The notes under the pieces were generated by a model. It searched no databases, was not told the DNA's origin, and saw only the letters and a list, made by a program, of their open reading frames with translations. This document shows positions 52,119-61,558 of a stretch of 64,000 nt of DNA, piece by piece (position 1 is the first letter of the stretch; each line of letters begins with the position of its first letter). The position numbers and the translations under genes are program-made. The stretch comes from Mesorhizobium sp. SARCC-RB16n (GTDB taxonomy: Bacteria; Pseudomonadota; Alphaproteobacteria; Rhizobiales; Rhizobiaceae): positions 1 through 64,000 of the forward strand of contig NZ_ML703287.1 of the NCBI RefSeq assembly GCF_008520305.1. The letters are read 5' to 3'.

Positions 52119-52316
52119 ATGACCGCTGTGAAGACGATGTGCACCCACTGCCACGGCGGCGGCAAGGTATTCGACTGCTCCAGATGGCGTGCGTCAAAAG
52201 GGCATTGCTGCCCGCAAGGGACGCATCGAAGTGGTTGTCCCGGAAAGACCTTGGTGTGCGCGGAGTGTGCCGGCCTTGGGACCATGCCAGAAGCCGAGTT
52301 GAGGGCCGTCGCATAG
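52119..52316 (+). CDS. Small cysteine-rich zinc-binding-type protein
   Basis: A 65-residue protein: MCTHCHGGGKVFDC, later GCPGKTLVCAECAGLGTM. The two CxxC pairs with adjacent GxG resemble the DnaJ-type zinc centre, which binds unfolded protein or redox partners. ATG 52119 is chosen; the open frame continues upstream without a ribosome site. It is the first chromosomal gene right of the element. Confidence 0.65.
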   Translation: MTAVKTMCTHCHGGGKVFDCSRWRASKGHCCPQGTHRSGCPGKTLVCAECAGLGTMPEAELRAVA

Positions 52317-52483
52317 GCCGCCCTGCCGGTAAGTCGACCGCCTTCGCGGCTATCAATGCTGTTTGGTGCGTTGGGACGACAGGCACATTAAGGTTTGGTT
52401 TACCAATAGCCTGTCTACTGGGGACAATTCGCTTTCGGCCCGCGACCACGGATGTACTGGCGCAACTGTCGAGGCGGAAAGGA

Positions 52484-52509
52484 AAGGTCGGCTCAGTGCC
52501 GGCCTTTTT
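52484..52509 (+). terminator. Intrinsic terminator
   Basis: AAGGTCGGC-TCAGT-GCCGGCCTT (9 pairs, one G-T) followed by a T-tract. It lies 168 bp after the small zinc-protein gene. The stretch 52317-52683 has no protein gene; a small hairpin TTGG-TTTA-CCAA lies near 52394-52405, so a short RNA ending at this terminator is possible. Confidence 0.85.
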
Positions 52510-52683
52510 GTTTTGGTGCTATGAGCCCGCACTGGCCACGGTCAGGCGCCCAGGCGGTTCGCAACCGGATTTCCCGCAACAACTTTTTGGCAAGGGATAT
52601 TGCCATTATCGATGTTGGCCCTACCATCGATTCCAGCGATCCGGCACGGATTGCCGGCTGGTCGTGACGCTGAGGGCTTTGCA

Positions 52684-53052
52684 ATGAAAGGTGTTGCCGA
52701 ACTGATGATTGCGGGTGTGATATCGGCAGGGTTCGTCTTTCCGTCGAATGCCGCAACGCTCAACACCATGGACGATGTCGGAGCCGCGATCCAATCATGC
52801 TGGACACCGCCCGCCGACGCCGGGAATTCGATTGTAACCCTGAGCTTCAGTTTCAAGCGCGACGGTACTCTGATCGGCCCGCCTCGACCAACCGCCGTCA
52901 AGGTGGCCGGCGACGACAAGGCGCGTAAGTCGTTCGTCGATGCGGCCATCGCTGCCGTTAAGAATTGCACGCCGCTGAGTTTATCGCCGGAGCTGTCGCA
53001 AGGAATTGCCGGCAACGTGTTCACGTTGCAATTCGCTTCACCCAAGAAATAG
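52684..53052 (+). CDS. Exported TonB/TolA C-terminal-like protein
   Basis: A 122-residue protein with a signal peptide (about residues 1-24, ELMIAGVISAGFVFPSNAA). The mature part reads MDDVGAAIQSCWTPPADAGN, IVTLSFSFKRDGTLIGPPRP, FVDAAIAAVKNCTPLSLSPE, the pattern of the TolA/TonB C-terminal fold with two conserved cysteines. It lacks a transmembrane anchor and proline-rich rod, so it would be a free periplasmic domain. The ATG at 52684 is chosen because the signal peptide begins there. Confidence 0.72.
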   Translation: MKGVAELMIAGVISAGFVFPSNAATLNTMDDVGAAIQSCWTPPADAGNSIVTLSFSFKRDGTLIGPPRPTAVKVAGDDKARKSFVDAAIAAVKNCTPLSLSPELSQGIAGNVFTLQFASPKK

Positions 53053-53132
53053 CTTTTCTTGCCGGTTTTACGGATTCGGGGGCGCAGACGCGACCGCAGA
53101 AGTTTGCTACCTGGCTTTTCCCGGTTGGCGGA

Positions 53133-53348
53133 TCAATGGCTCAGGCGCCGTACTTCGGCATGCCGTGCCAGCTCCGGTGTCTCAAAGACATAGTCGCTCC
53201 AGGCCGATTCCGGAATCTGCCCGGCCAGATAGCACTCGAGCAACAGATTTTGCTCGGGACTGAGCGGCCGCGGGGCACGTTCGTGATCCAGCCCGAGAGA
53301 GTGAAAAAGATTTCTTGTCAGTTCCGATACCGTGAAGTGGATCGACAT
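53133..53348 (-). CDS. Small hypothetical protein
   Basis: A 71-residue protein: MSIHFTVSELTRNLFHSLGL, then LSPEQNLLLECYLAGQIPES and a DYVFETPELARH end. The LLECYLAGQI segment recurs in short rhizobial proteins of unknown function. GAAGGAGAA precedes the ATG at 53348 on the minus strand. It has no close neighbour on the same strand. Confidence 0.6.
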   Translation of the reverse strand: MSIHFTVSELTRNLFHSLGLDHERAPRPLSPEQNLLLECYLAGQIPESAWSDYVFETPELARHAEVRRLSH

Positions 53349-53500
53349 CCGCGTTCTCCTTCTCCCTTTAACGCAGCGGCGCGGGCAAAGGTTTCAAGGC
53401 CGGACACCGGTAACGCTTGATTGATCACATGGCTCGACGCATCGAGCATTCTCGCGGGAATGGCCGTCTTCGATGAGCCTGTCGTCTGTCCACTGGACCA

Positions 53501-53535
53501 GGGTCCGGCTGGAACAGGGTCCGGCTGGAACAGGG
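53501..53535. repeat. Tandem duplication of a 16-bp unit
   Basis: GGGTCCGGCTGGAACA occurs twice in direct succession (53501-53516, 53517-53532), followed by GGG of a third copy. Noncoding; probably a replication slip. Confidence 0.85.
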
Positions 53536-53579
53536 ACCTGCTCCAAGCGTTGTGGTCGGTATCAGGCAGGAGAAACGCC

Positions 53580-53816
53580 ATGGCCACGTTCAGGGAAATG
53601 AGGATACTGGAGATCGTCGAGGACGGCACCCTGACTTCAGACCAGAAGATCGCCGAATTGCGCAAGATCGAATCCGAGGCGCGCGGGCTGCAGCGGGCGG
53701 CGTCGGAGAGCCCAATGGGCGACGATGATGGCTGGCAGGACGATCTGCGCCAGGTTCGGCTAGCACTCGACAAACTCGGGGCCAAGGAACCGAGGAAGGG
53801 CGCGGCATCGCTGTAG
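53580..53816 (+). CDS. Small hypothetical helical protein
   Basis: A 78-residue charged helical protein (MRILEIVEDGTLTSDQKIAE, then LRKIESEARGLQRAASESPM, DDLRQVRLALDKLG). ATG 53580 has GGAGAA 7 bases upstream. Not recognised. It is separate from the flanking genes. Confidence 0.6.
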   Translation: MATFREMRILEIVEDGTLTSDQKIAELRKIESEARGLQRAASESPMGDDDGWQDDLRQVRLALDKLGAKEPRKGAASL

Positions 53817-53833
53817 GGGCCCCGTCCGTGGTC

Positions 53834-54184
53834 CTAGTCGCAGACCATGCGAATTCTTTGGCCGGGCGCGCTCACGTTCCTGCATGTCAATTGTTTTTCG
53901 GAGTCTGATGCTGGGGGAGACGGCGGTGATGCCCTCGTCTGCCGCCTGTGCGGCGCAGGCTTCACGACCCTGCGCTCGAAAACCCGTCCGGGAGGCTGTG
54001 GCGGCCCCGGAAAGGTGCCGTTGTCCGCTTGAGGCTGGTAGTCGACATTGGGCGGTGGCCGGTCCCAGATCCGCCTGGCGTCGAGCGGCCGCGGGATGAT
54101 GACCGTGCCGTCATAGCTGCGGGAGCAGCCGCCGCCGAAAAGCAGCACCACGCCCAGCAAGAAAGGCCCTATCCGTCCATACAT
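53834..54184 (-). CDS. Putative proline-rich lipoprotein
   Basis: A 116-residue protein with a lipoprotein signal (GPFLLGVVLLFGGGCSRSYD; acylated Cys about residue 20). The remainder is rich in proline and arginine (PPPNVDYQPQ, PGPPQPPGRVFERR), extended and probably periplasm- or wall-spanning, ending with a cysteine pair. ATG 54184 or 54193 are both possible. Convergent with the 78-residue gene. Confidence 0.7.
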   Translation of the reverse strand: MYGRIGPFLLGVVLLFGGGCSRSYDGTVIIPRPLDARRIWDRPPPNVDYQPQADNGTFPGPPQPPGRVFERRVVKPAPHRRQTRASPPSPPASDSEKQLTCRNVSAPGQRIRMVCD

Positions 54185-54366
54185 TAGCAACACCCCTGCG
54201 CATGCTTATAGCGCGGCCTTGCTCCGCGCCACAACCGGACGGAATAACGCAGTAGGAACAGGCCGGTTGCGCCGTTAAGGTTAGCGGATCGTTAATGCTT
54301 CTGCGGCACATTCCGCCGACGAACCGCGGAGGGAGGTTCGGCCTTGATTTTCGGGGTGGGGACAGC

Positions 54367-57300
54367 ATGGCGGAAGTGGACGAAGCAATCGGCGCGCGCG
54401 GCAAGCGCGAGCCCGGCAAGGCAGCCGCGCATGGAGGCGATGGATCATCCGGCGTCGGCATGGATTGCGCAGACGCGCTGCGCCGGCTCGTTGAAGCGGG
54501 TTCGGACTGGATCTGGGAAACCGACGCGGAACTTCGCTTTTCCTGGCTTTCACAAGACTACCAGGCGGCGACGGGCATCGATCCGGCTGATGTGCTCGGC
54601 CGTTTCCGCTTCGATTTTCTCAACCAGGTCCTGAAGGGCAACCGCAGCACGGCAGCCCATCTGGAGGATTTGCAGGCGCACCGGCCGTTCCGCGACTTCG
54701 TCTACGAACTGAAGGGTGGCCGCTCCGATTGCCGCTGGGTGCTGACGTCAGGCTTCCCGCGTTTCGACAGCGAAGGAAACTTTGCCGGCTATCGCGGCAT
54801 AGGCCGCAACGTCACCGCGCTGGCCAGCGCCTTCGAAGCCATGGAGCCGTCGGCTGGCGGCGAGCCTGTCCAGCATCTTGCCGATCTCGAGCGGACGATG
54901 GACGCCATGCATATGGGCGTCGTGCTTCTGGACGCCAGGCTCGACGCACTGATCGTCAACAAGGCCTATCGAAATCTCTCCGGGATTCCGGATGGGGCCG
55001 TAACCGTCGGCGCTCCGTTCAGCCTGTTGATGGAACTCAACCGCCGCAATGGTATCTACGGCGACATAGACGAAGCGCAATGGCAGCACTACCTCGCCAC
55101 TCGCATCGAGGAGATCAGGGCCGGTACAGTCGCACCCCGAGAGTTTGTCCGCGCCGACGGGCGGACCATGATGTTCTCCGTCACGGCCCTGTCGAGCGGC
55201 AAGCGCCTGCTGACCTACTATGAGGTCACCGAGGTCAAGCGCCGTGACGCCGAGATCGAGGATGCCAACGCCAAGATCGCCGAGACTTTCGCCAATCTCC
55301 GCACCATGGTCGACCAGATGCCGATCGGGGTTCTCGTCGTCGATGCCGACATGCGTGTCGAGGTCATCAACCGCGCCTTTTACGATTTCTGGCAGATCGA
55401 AGCTCGGGGCGCCGAGACCGGCTGCAGCTTCCGCGATCTGATGGACGCGAGCCGCGACACCGACCCCAATGGTTCGGACGACGCGACATGGGAGCGGCAT
55501 GTCGCCGAGCGCGAGGCCGAAATCAGAGCCGGCACAGCAGGATCGCGGCAGTTCCCGCGCAAAGACGGCGGGACGCTGATCGCGTCGATGGCGCCGCTGG
55601 CCGGCGGCAAGCGGTTCATTTCCTATGTCGATGTCACCGAAATGAAGGACCGCGAGGCCGAACTTGCCGAAGCGCTGGAAAAGGCGCGATTGGCGGAGGC
55701 CGTGATCAACGCCGTCAAGGATCCGATCTTCGTCAAGGACGACAATCTGCGCTTCGTCTTCGTCAACGAGGCCTTCGCGGCGCTGTTCAAGCAGACGCCG
55801 CAAGCCATGCTTGGCAAACCGGGAGGCGATTTCCTCGGGCCGGCCGATGTCGCGCTGTTCGAAAGCAGCGAACGTGAGGTATTGGCCGGCGGGCGGCAGT
55901 ACGAAGTGGAGGAAAGCTTCAAGGCCGACGGCGCCAGCCGTTCGCGAATCGTCAGGAAGAACCGCGTCCGCATGGCAAGCGGCCGCGACTATGTAGCCGG
56001 CTTTCTCTTCGACATCTCCGACATGAAGCGGCGCGAGACCGAAGCGCAGGAAGCGCGCAAGCATCTCGCCAACGTGCTGGAATCGCTGCCGGCAGGCGTC
56101 ATCATCTACGACCGTGACGACAAGTTCGTCTTCGCCAACCACAGACTGCAGAATACGCTGCCGGCGCTGAAGCCCTTCTGGCATCCCGGCCGCACTATCC
56201 GCGAAGCGCTGGAGTTCGGTCATTCGGTCGGCTATTTCCGTTCGAGCGGCGATCTCGGGATCGACGGCCTGTACGAAGCCGATTCCGAGCGTTGGCTCGA
56301 TGGTATGCTGGCGCGTTACCATCTCCCAAATTCCTCCTATGAGCGCCTCGATGCCGATGGACGCTGGTACCAAGTCTATGACATGCGCACCGATGACGGC
56401 ACGTTTATCGGCGTCCGCGTCGACATCACCGACCTGAAAAGCCGCGAGGCGGCGCTTCGTGACTCGATGCGCCAGATCGATCTCTTCCGGCATGTCATGG
56501 ACGAGTTGCCGGTGGCCGCCTTCATCAAGGCGCAGGACCTGAGCATCGAGTTCGTCAACAAGGCCTGGTGCGCGCTGACCGGTCTCGCCAAGGACGATGT
56601 AATCGGCCGGACCGACCGTCAGCTGTTCAGCGGCGAGGAAGCGGAGAGCTTCAGCCAGGACGACACCGATGTCGTGGCCAGCGGCAATGTGCGCGAGGTC
56701 GAGGAGCCCGTCACCCATCGTGACGGAACGGTGCGGCAGTTGATGACGCGCAAGAGCCGCCTGGTGGCCACGGACGGATCGGTGCATCTGGTCGGCTCCA
56801 GCACCGACATCACCGACGTCAAGGCACGCGAGCAAGCTCTGGAAGAGAGCATGCGCGAGAACGAGGTGTTCCGCAGCCTGATCGACAATGTCCCGGTGTC
56901 GATCTACGCCAAGCGCTCCGATCTCAGGCAGTTCTATGTCAACAAGGGCTGGTGCGACCTCACCGGCTTCAGCAAGCAGGACGCGATCGGCAAGACCGAC
57001 GTCGAGATATTCGGGCCGGATGGCAAGGCCTTCGTGGCCGGCGATCTCGCCGTGCTGCGTACCGGCGAGACGCAGGAGATCGAGGAGACGGTGCGCCTTC
57101 CCGACGGCAGCGTCAGGCATCAGTTCGCCCGCAAGGGCGCAATGATCGCTTCCGACGGTTCGCTTTACCTGATCGGTTCGACCACGGACATTACGGAGCT
57201 CAAGCAGCGCGAGGCGGAGCTCGGCGAGGCGCGCCAGCGCGCCGTGCTCGCCGACCGCGCCAAGTCGGAATTCCTCGCCAATATGAGCCATGAGATCCGC

Positions 57301-58917
57301 ACGCCGATGAATGGGGTGCTGGGCATGGCTGAACTCCTGGCCAAATCCAATCTCGACCCGAAGCAGAAGACATTCACCGACATCATCGTCAAATCGGGCA
57401 ATGCGCTTTTGACCATCATCAACGACATCCTGGATTTCTCCAAGATCGATGCCGGCCAGTTGGTGCTCGACCCGGCACCCTTCAATCTCGCCGAGGCGAT
57501 CGAGGACGTGGCGACGCTGGTGTCGACACGGGCCAAGGAAAAGGACCTCGAACTCATCGTGCGCATCGAGCCGCGGCTCGAAAGCCTGTTCATCGGCGAT
57601 GTCGGCCGCATCCGGCAAATCGTCACCAACCTGGTCGGCAATGCGGTGAAGTTCACCGAAGAAGGCCACGTGCTGGTCGATGTGACCGGCGAACCGGTTC
57701 CGACGGGAACCAGGCTGACGATATCGGTCACCGATACCGGCATCGGCATCCCCGAGGAAAAACTGAAACTGGTGTTCGAGAAATTCAGCCAGGTCGACAC
57801 GTCGTCGACAAGGCGCCACGAGGGCACCGGGCTTGGCCTTGCCATCACCTCGCGGCTGGTCGACCTGATGGGTGGCGACATCGGCGTCGAGAGCGCCGAA
57901 GGCAAGGGGTCGACTTTCTGGTTCACCGTGACACTGCCTGGGGCCGAGCGGCAGACCGGGCAGCGCATCACGCCGATGGACGTGACGGGCGCACGCGTGC
58001 TGATCGTCGACGACAATGCCGTCAACCGGGCCATCCTGACGGAACAGATGACCTCGTGGACGTTCGATTCTTGTGCGGCTGAAAGCGGCGCCGAAGGTCT
58101 CAAGGTGCTGATCGCAGCGGCAGCCTATGGCGTGGCGGTCGACTGCGTCGTGCTCGACTACCAGATGCCCGGGATGAGTGGCGCCGAAATGGCGCGCATC
58201 GTGCGCAACACCGAGGGCCTCGCGGACACGCCGATCATCATGCTGACCTCGGTCGACCAGTCGTTTGCCAACACCAGCTACCGCGATCTTGGCATCGACG
58301 CGCAGCTGATCAAGCCGGCACGCTCCTCGGCGCTCCTGGAAACGCTGGTCGCGACCATCCAGCGCCATCGCCACGCGACCGGCGGCCAGACCGTTCAGCC
58401 GCCAGCGGGCGAGGCGATCGAGACTACCCGCCGGTCGCCTCTGACGATAGCCGAGCAGCGTGCGCAGTTGCAGCCGCCAGCGGTTCGTCCCAGGCTGCCT
58501 GCCACGGGCGACGGGCACAGGTTGGATATCCTCGTGGCCGAGGACAATGAGGTGAACCAGATGGTCTTCACCCAGATCCTCGGCGAGACCGGCTACGGTT
58601 TCGAGATCGTCGGCAATGGGCGCAAGGCGCTCGAGGCCTTCGGCACGCTCAATCCGTGCATGATCCTGATGGATGTCTCGATGCCGGAGATGAGCGGTCT
58701 CGAAGCGACGGCCGCGATCCGGCGGCTTGAGCAGGAAACCGGCACGCATGTGCCGATCGTCGGTGTCACCGCGCATGCGCTCAAGGGCGACCGTGAACGC
58801 TGCCTGGAGGCGGGCATGGACGACTATCTGCCCAAGCCGATCAGCCCCAGGGCGCTGCTCGAGAAAGTCGAGCGCTGGATCGGTGCTGGACGTCAGGTCC
58901 ATCGCAACGCGGGATAG
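54367..58917 (+). CDS. Hybrid histidine kinase with seven PAS-like units and two receiver domains
   Basis: A 1516-residue cytosolic sensor kinase without membrane segments. Seven PAS/PAC-like units occupy residues about 35-955 (for example SDWIWETDAELRFSWLSQDY, QMPIGVLVVDADMRVEVINR, NVPVSIYAKRSDLRQFYVNK). The HisKA box is LANMSHEIRTPMNGVLGMAE with the phospho-histidine near 974; the ATPase domain shows NLVGNAVKFTEEGH and GTGLGLAITSRLVDLMGG. Two receivers follow: VLIVDDNAVNRAIL with Asp near 1263 in VVLDYQMPGMSG, and ILVAEDNEVNQMVF with Asp near 1435 in MILMDVSMPEMSG. ATG 54367 is preferred to 54295. No partner regulator is adjacent; phosphate genes follow after 530 bp. It is not a PhoR by domain layout. 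Confidence 0.93.
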   Translation: MAEVDEAIGARGKREPGKAAAHGGDGSSGVGMDCADALRRLVEAGSDWIWETDAELRFSWLSQDYQAATGIDPADVLGRFRFDFLNQVLKGNRSTAAHLEDLQAHRPFRDFVYELKGGRSDCRWVLTSGFPRFDSEGNFAGYRGIGRNVTALASAFEAMEPSAGGEPVQHLADLERTMDAMHMGVVLLDARLDALIVNKAYRNLSGIPDGAVTVGAPFSLLMELNRRNGIYGDIDEAQWQHYLATRIEEIRAGTVAPREFVRADGRTMMFSVTALSSGKRLLTYYEVTEVKRRDAEIEDANAKIAETFANLRTMVDQMPIGVLVVDADMRVEVINRAFYDFWQIEARGAETGCSFRDLMDASRDTDPNGSDDATWERHVAEREAEIRAGTAGSRQFPRKDGGTLIASMAPLAGGKRFISYVDVTEMKDREAELAEALEKARLAEAVINAVKDPIFVKDDNLRFVFVNEAFAALFKQTPQAMLGKPGGDFLGPADVALFESSEREVLAGGRQYEVEESFKADGASRSRIVRKNRVRMASGRDYVAGFLFDISDMKRRETEAQEARKHLANVLESLPAGVIIYDRDDKFVFANHRLQNTLPALKPFWHPGRTIREALEFGHSVGYFRSSGDLGIDGLYEADSERWLDGMLARYHLPNSSYERLDADGRWYQVYDMRTDDGTFIGVRVDITDLKSREAALRDSMRQIDLFRHVMDELPVAAFIKAQDLSIEFVNKAWCALTGLAKDDVIGRTDRQLFSGEEAESFSQDDTDVVASGNVREVEEPVTHRDGTVRQLMTRKSRLVATDGSVHLVGSSTDITDVKAREQALEESMRENEVFRSLIDNVPVSIYAKRSDLRQFYVNKGWCDLTGFSKQDAIGKTDVEIFGPDGKAFVAGDLAVLRTGETQEIEETVRLPDGSVRHQFARKGAMIASDGSLYLIGSTTDITELKQREAELGEARQRAVLADRAKSEFLANMSHEIRTPMNGVLGMAELLAKSNLDPKQKTFTDIIVKSGNALLTIINDILDFSKIDAGQLVLDPAPFNLAEAIEDVATLVSTRAKEKDLELIVRIEPRLESLFIGDVGRIRQIVTNLVGNAVKFTEEGHVLVDVTGEPVPTGTRLTISVTDTGIGIPEEKLKLVFEKFSQVDTSSTRRHEGTGLGLAITSRLVDLMGGDIGVESAEGKGSTFWFTVTLPGAERQTGQRITPMDVTGARVLIVDDNAVNRAILTEQMTSWTFDSCAAESGAEGLKVLIAAAAYGVAVDCVVLDYQMPGMSGAEMARIVRNTEGLADTPIIMLTSVDQSFANTSYRDLGIDAQLIKPARSSALLETLVATIQRHRHATGGQTVQPPAGEAIETTRRSPLTIAEQRAQLQPPAVRPRLPATGDGHRLDILVAEDNEVNQMVFTQILGETGYGFEIVGNGRKALEAFGTLNPCMILMDVSMPEMSGLEATAAIRRLEQETGTHVPIVGVTAHALKGDRERCLEAGMDDYLPKPISPRALLEKVERWIGAGRQVHRNAG

Positions 58918-59449
58918 CACTCGCGTCGCCCGGATTGCAGGATCCGGCGGGGCAAATCGAGGGAATCAGCAGGGGATTTGCCGCTACCTCTGCGTGCAGT
59001 GACTATGGTGCGATCGCGCCATATCAAAGGCGGTGTCCAGCCGGAACAATAGCAAAATCGAATTCCGCCCTTCTCAGTTACGGGCGGGAGTAGCGACCGC
59101 CTGCAAGAAACAGTGTCACTCTACCCCAACGGACCTGTTTTTGGCGATGGCCCGGCCATGATACGCTCTGGCCGCGAGCAACGCGCTCCCGTCCGGATTT
59201 TCTTCACTTGGGAAAGCCCGGTCGAATCCCGGGCGATTCCAGCCGCCGGACGGCTCAAGCCCCTGATTCAGGCGGTAAACTCGGACCACGCCACGAGCGC
59301 CCGACATCAGCGCCTTTCGCGGTGCTGGCGACGCGTTACCGGGCTGACATGAAACTGTCATGCGACTGTAATAATCGAAGGCTATTGGCCTCAGCGGGCG
59401 CCGGAGGAAATGGCGCCGAGAGACCATCTTCCGAACAGGAGCAGGCCAC
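58918..59449. other. Upstream region of the pst operon
   Basis: 532 bp without a supportable gene. It contains the Pho box at 59355-59372 close to the pstS start; the remainder shows no clear structure. The phoR gene often found before pst genes in this order is not here. Confidence 0.6.
59355..59372 (+). promoter_or_regulatory. Pho box (PhoB-binding site) of pstS
   Basis: CTGTCAT GCGA CTGTAAT: two 7-bp half sites with 4 bases between, close to the consensus CTGTCAT-N4-CTGTCAT. It lies 78 bp before the pstS ATG, so phosphate starvation should induce the operon. Confidence 0.88.
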
Positions 59450-60505
59450 ATGAGACATTTCATCCGCTCGGCGGCCGTTGCGATTGCAATGGCTGCGGCG
59501 TCCACCCTCACCCTTTCCGCAGCAATGGCAGCTGACCTTTCCGGCGCCGGTTCCACCTTCATCTATCCGGTGTTCGCCAAATGGGCCGACACCTACAAGA
59601 AGAATACCGGTATCGGCCTCAACTATCAGTCGATCGGTTCCGGCGGCGGCATCAAGCAGGTTATCGCCAAGACCGTAACCTTCGGCGCCACCGACAAGCC
59701 GATGTCCGACGCCGATCTGGAAAAGAACGGCCTCGTGCAGTTCCCGATGGTGATGGGCGGCATCGTGCCGATCGTCAACCTCACGGGCATCAAGCCGGGC
59801 GAACTCGTCCTCGACGGCAAGACGCTGGCCCAGATCTATCTCGGCGCCATCACCACTTGGGACGACGCCGCGATCAAGGCGCTGAACCCCTCGCTCACCC
59901 TGCCGTCGACCGCGATCGCCGTCGTGCATCGTTCGGACGGCTCGGGCACAACCTTCAACTTCACCGACTACCTCGTGAAGCTCTCGCCTGACTGGAAGTC
60001 GAAGGTTGGTTCGGATACGGCCGTCGAATGGCCCACCGGCGTCGGCGCCAAGGGCAGCGAAGGCGTTGCCAACACCGTCAAGCAGACCGACGGCGGCATC
60101 GGCTACGTCGAGTACGCCTATGCCAAGCAGAACAACCTCTCCTACTCCAAGATGCTGAATGCAGCCGGCAAGGTCGTCGAGCCCTCGCTCGAATCCTTCG
60201 GCGCTGCCGCTTCGAATGCCGACTTCAAGGGCGCGAAGAACTTCAACGTCATCATCACCAACGAGCCCGGCGACGCCACCTGGCCGATCGCCGCCTCGAC
60301 CTGGGTGCTGATCCACAAGGCTCCGGACGATGCCGCCGCCACCGGCGAAGCGCTGAAGTTCTTTGCCTGGGCCTACAAGGACGGCAAGGAAACCGCCAAG
60401 GCGCTCGACTACGTGTCGATCCCCGACAGCGTCGTCGACCTGATCAAGGCTTCGTGGAAGGCCGACATCCAGGCCGGCGGCAAGCCGGTCTACGCTGGCG
60501 AGTAA
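59450..60505 (+). CDS. pstS: Phosphate ABC transporter, substrate-binding protein PstS
   Basis: A 351-residue periplasmic protein that binds inorganic phosphate. The signal peptide covers residues 1-27 ([19 protein letters not shown]). The mature start [20 protein letters not shown] and the phosphate-contacting [21 protein letters not shown] and [17 protein letters not shown] segments are characteristic. GGAG precedes ATG 59450. It heads the Pho-regulated operon, and a strong hairpin follows it, which would raise its mRNA level over that of the membrane components. Confidence 0.97.
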   Translation: MRHFIRSAAVAIAMAAASTLTLSAAMAADLSGAGSTFIYPVFAKWADTYKKNTGIGLNYQSIGSGGGIKQVIAKTVTFGATDKPMSDADLEKNGLVQFPMVMGGIVPIVNLTGIKPGELVLDGKTLAQIYLGAITTWDDAAIKALNPSLTLPSTAIAVVHRSDGSGTTFNFTDYLVKLSPDWKSKVGSDTAVEWPTGVGAKGSEGVANTVKQTDGGIGYVEYAYAKQNNLSYSKMLNAAGKVVEPSLESFGAAASNADFKGAKNFNVIITNEPGDATWPIAASTWVLIHKAPDDAAATGEALKFFAWAYKDGKETAKALDYVSIPDSVVDLIKASWKADIQAGGKPVYAGE

Positions 60506-60515
60506 CATCACCCGA

Positions 60516-60546
60516 AGGAGCGCCGCTTCGCGCGGCGCTCCTTTTT
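60516..60546 (+). terminator. Attenuator-like hairpin between pstS and pstC
   Basis: AGGAGCGCCGC-TTCGC-GCGGCGCTCCT (11 perfect pairs) followed by TTTT. It fits an intrinsic terminator placed 11 bp after pstS. Because pstC follows in the same orientation after 25 bp, partial read-through is likely, giving more PstS than PstCAB. Confidence 0.85.
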
Positions 60547-60571
60547 CTCAACACAAAGAGCCGAGCTTGAC

Positions 60572-61555
60572 ATGAGTGCTGTCCAGGAAGCCTTGCCAGC
60601 CATCAAGGGCTCGCGCGACGCCACCGTCAGACGTTTCGCACTGACGGACACGATCTTTCATGCGGCGACCCGTGCCGCTGCGATCCTGGTGCTGGTCCTG
60701 CTTGGCGGTGTCGCCATCTCGTTGTTTGCCGGCTCCTGGCAAGCGCTCTCGACCTTTGGCTTCTCCTTTCTGACCACCGAGAGCTGGAACCCGGTGACCG
60801 AGAAATTCGGTGCGCTTGCGCCGATCTATGGCACCATCATCACATCCGCGGTCGCCATCCTGATCGCCGTGCCGCTCGGCATCGGCATCGCGATCTTTCT
60901 CACCGAGCTTTGCCCGCGCCCATTGCGGCGCCCGATAGGCATGGCGGTCGAATTGCTCGCCGGTATCCCGTCGATCATCTACGGTATCTGGGGCCTGTTC
61001 GTGCTGGCGCCGTTCCTGCAGACGACTGTGCAACCCTATATAATCTGGCTGTTCCACGGCGTTCCCGGGCTGAACAATCTGTTTGCCGGCCCGCCCTATG
61101 GCATCGGCCTGCTCACCTCGGCGATGATCCTCGCCATCATGATCCTGCCTTTCATCACCTCGATCACCAAGGACGTGTTCGACACGGTGCCGTCGGTGCT
61201 GAAGGAGTCGGCCTACGGCATCGGTTGCACGACCTGGGAAGTGACACGGCGCGTGGTCATTCCCTATACCCGCATCGGTATCATGGGCGGGGTCATGCTT
61301 GCCCTTGGCCGTGCGCTCGGCGAGACGATGGCCGTCACCTTCGTCATCGGCAACGCGCACCGCATCTCGACCTCGCTGTTCGCGCCCGCCACGACGATTT
61401 CGGCGACCATCGCCAATGAATTCACCGAGGCCGTTGGCGATCTCTATACGTCTTCGCTGGTGGCGCTCGGCCTGATCCTGTTCGTCATCACCTTCCTCAT
61501 CCTTGCCATCGCACGCTACATGTTGATGCGCATCGACGCCCGCACGGGAGCCTGA
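60572..61555 (+). CDS. pstC: Phosphate ABC transporter permease PstC
   Basis: A 327-residue inner-membrane protein with about six transmembrane helices. The coupling loop that contacts PstB is visible as ESAYGIGCTTWEVTRRVVIP followed by LALGRALGETMAVTFVIGNA, the EAA-type motif. FGALAPIYGTIITSAVAILI is the conserved segment before it. Length and order (S-C-A-B-phoU) are typical. It overlaps nothing but lies 3 bp before pstA. Confidence 0.96.
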   Translation: MSAVQEALPAIKGSRDATVRRFALTDTIFHAATRAAAILVLVLLGGVAISLFAGSWQALSTFGFSFLTTESWNPVTEKFGALAPIYGTIITSAVAILIAVPLGIGIAIFLTELCPRPLRRPIGMAVELLAGIPSIIYGIWGLFVLAPFLQTTVQPYIIWLFHGVPGLNNLFAGPPYGIGLLTSAMILAIMILPFITSITKDVFDTVPSVLKESAYGIGCTTWEVTRRVVIPYTRIGIMGGVMLALGRALGETMAVTFVIGNAHRISTSLFAPATTISATIANEFTEAVGDLYTSSLVALGLILFVITFLILAIARYMLMRIDARTGA

Positions 61556-61558
61556 CCG

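Noticed and set aside
54748-58920. A 1390-codon open frame on the minus strand opposite the hybrid kinase
   Set aside because: It is the antisense of a high-GC gene with clear PAS, kinase and receiver motifs; long antisense frames arise from codon bias here. The antisense protein has no recognisable domain and no ribosome site.
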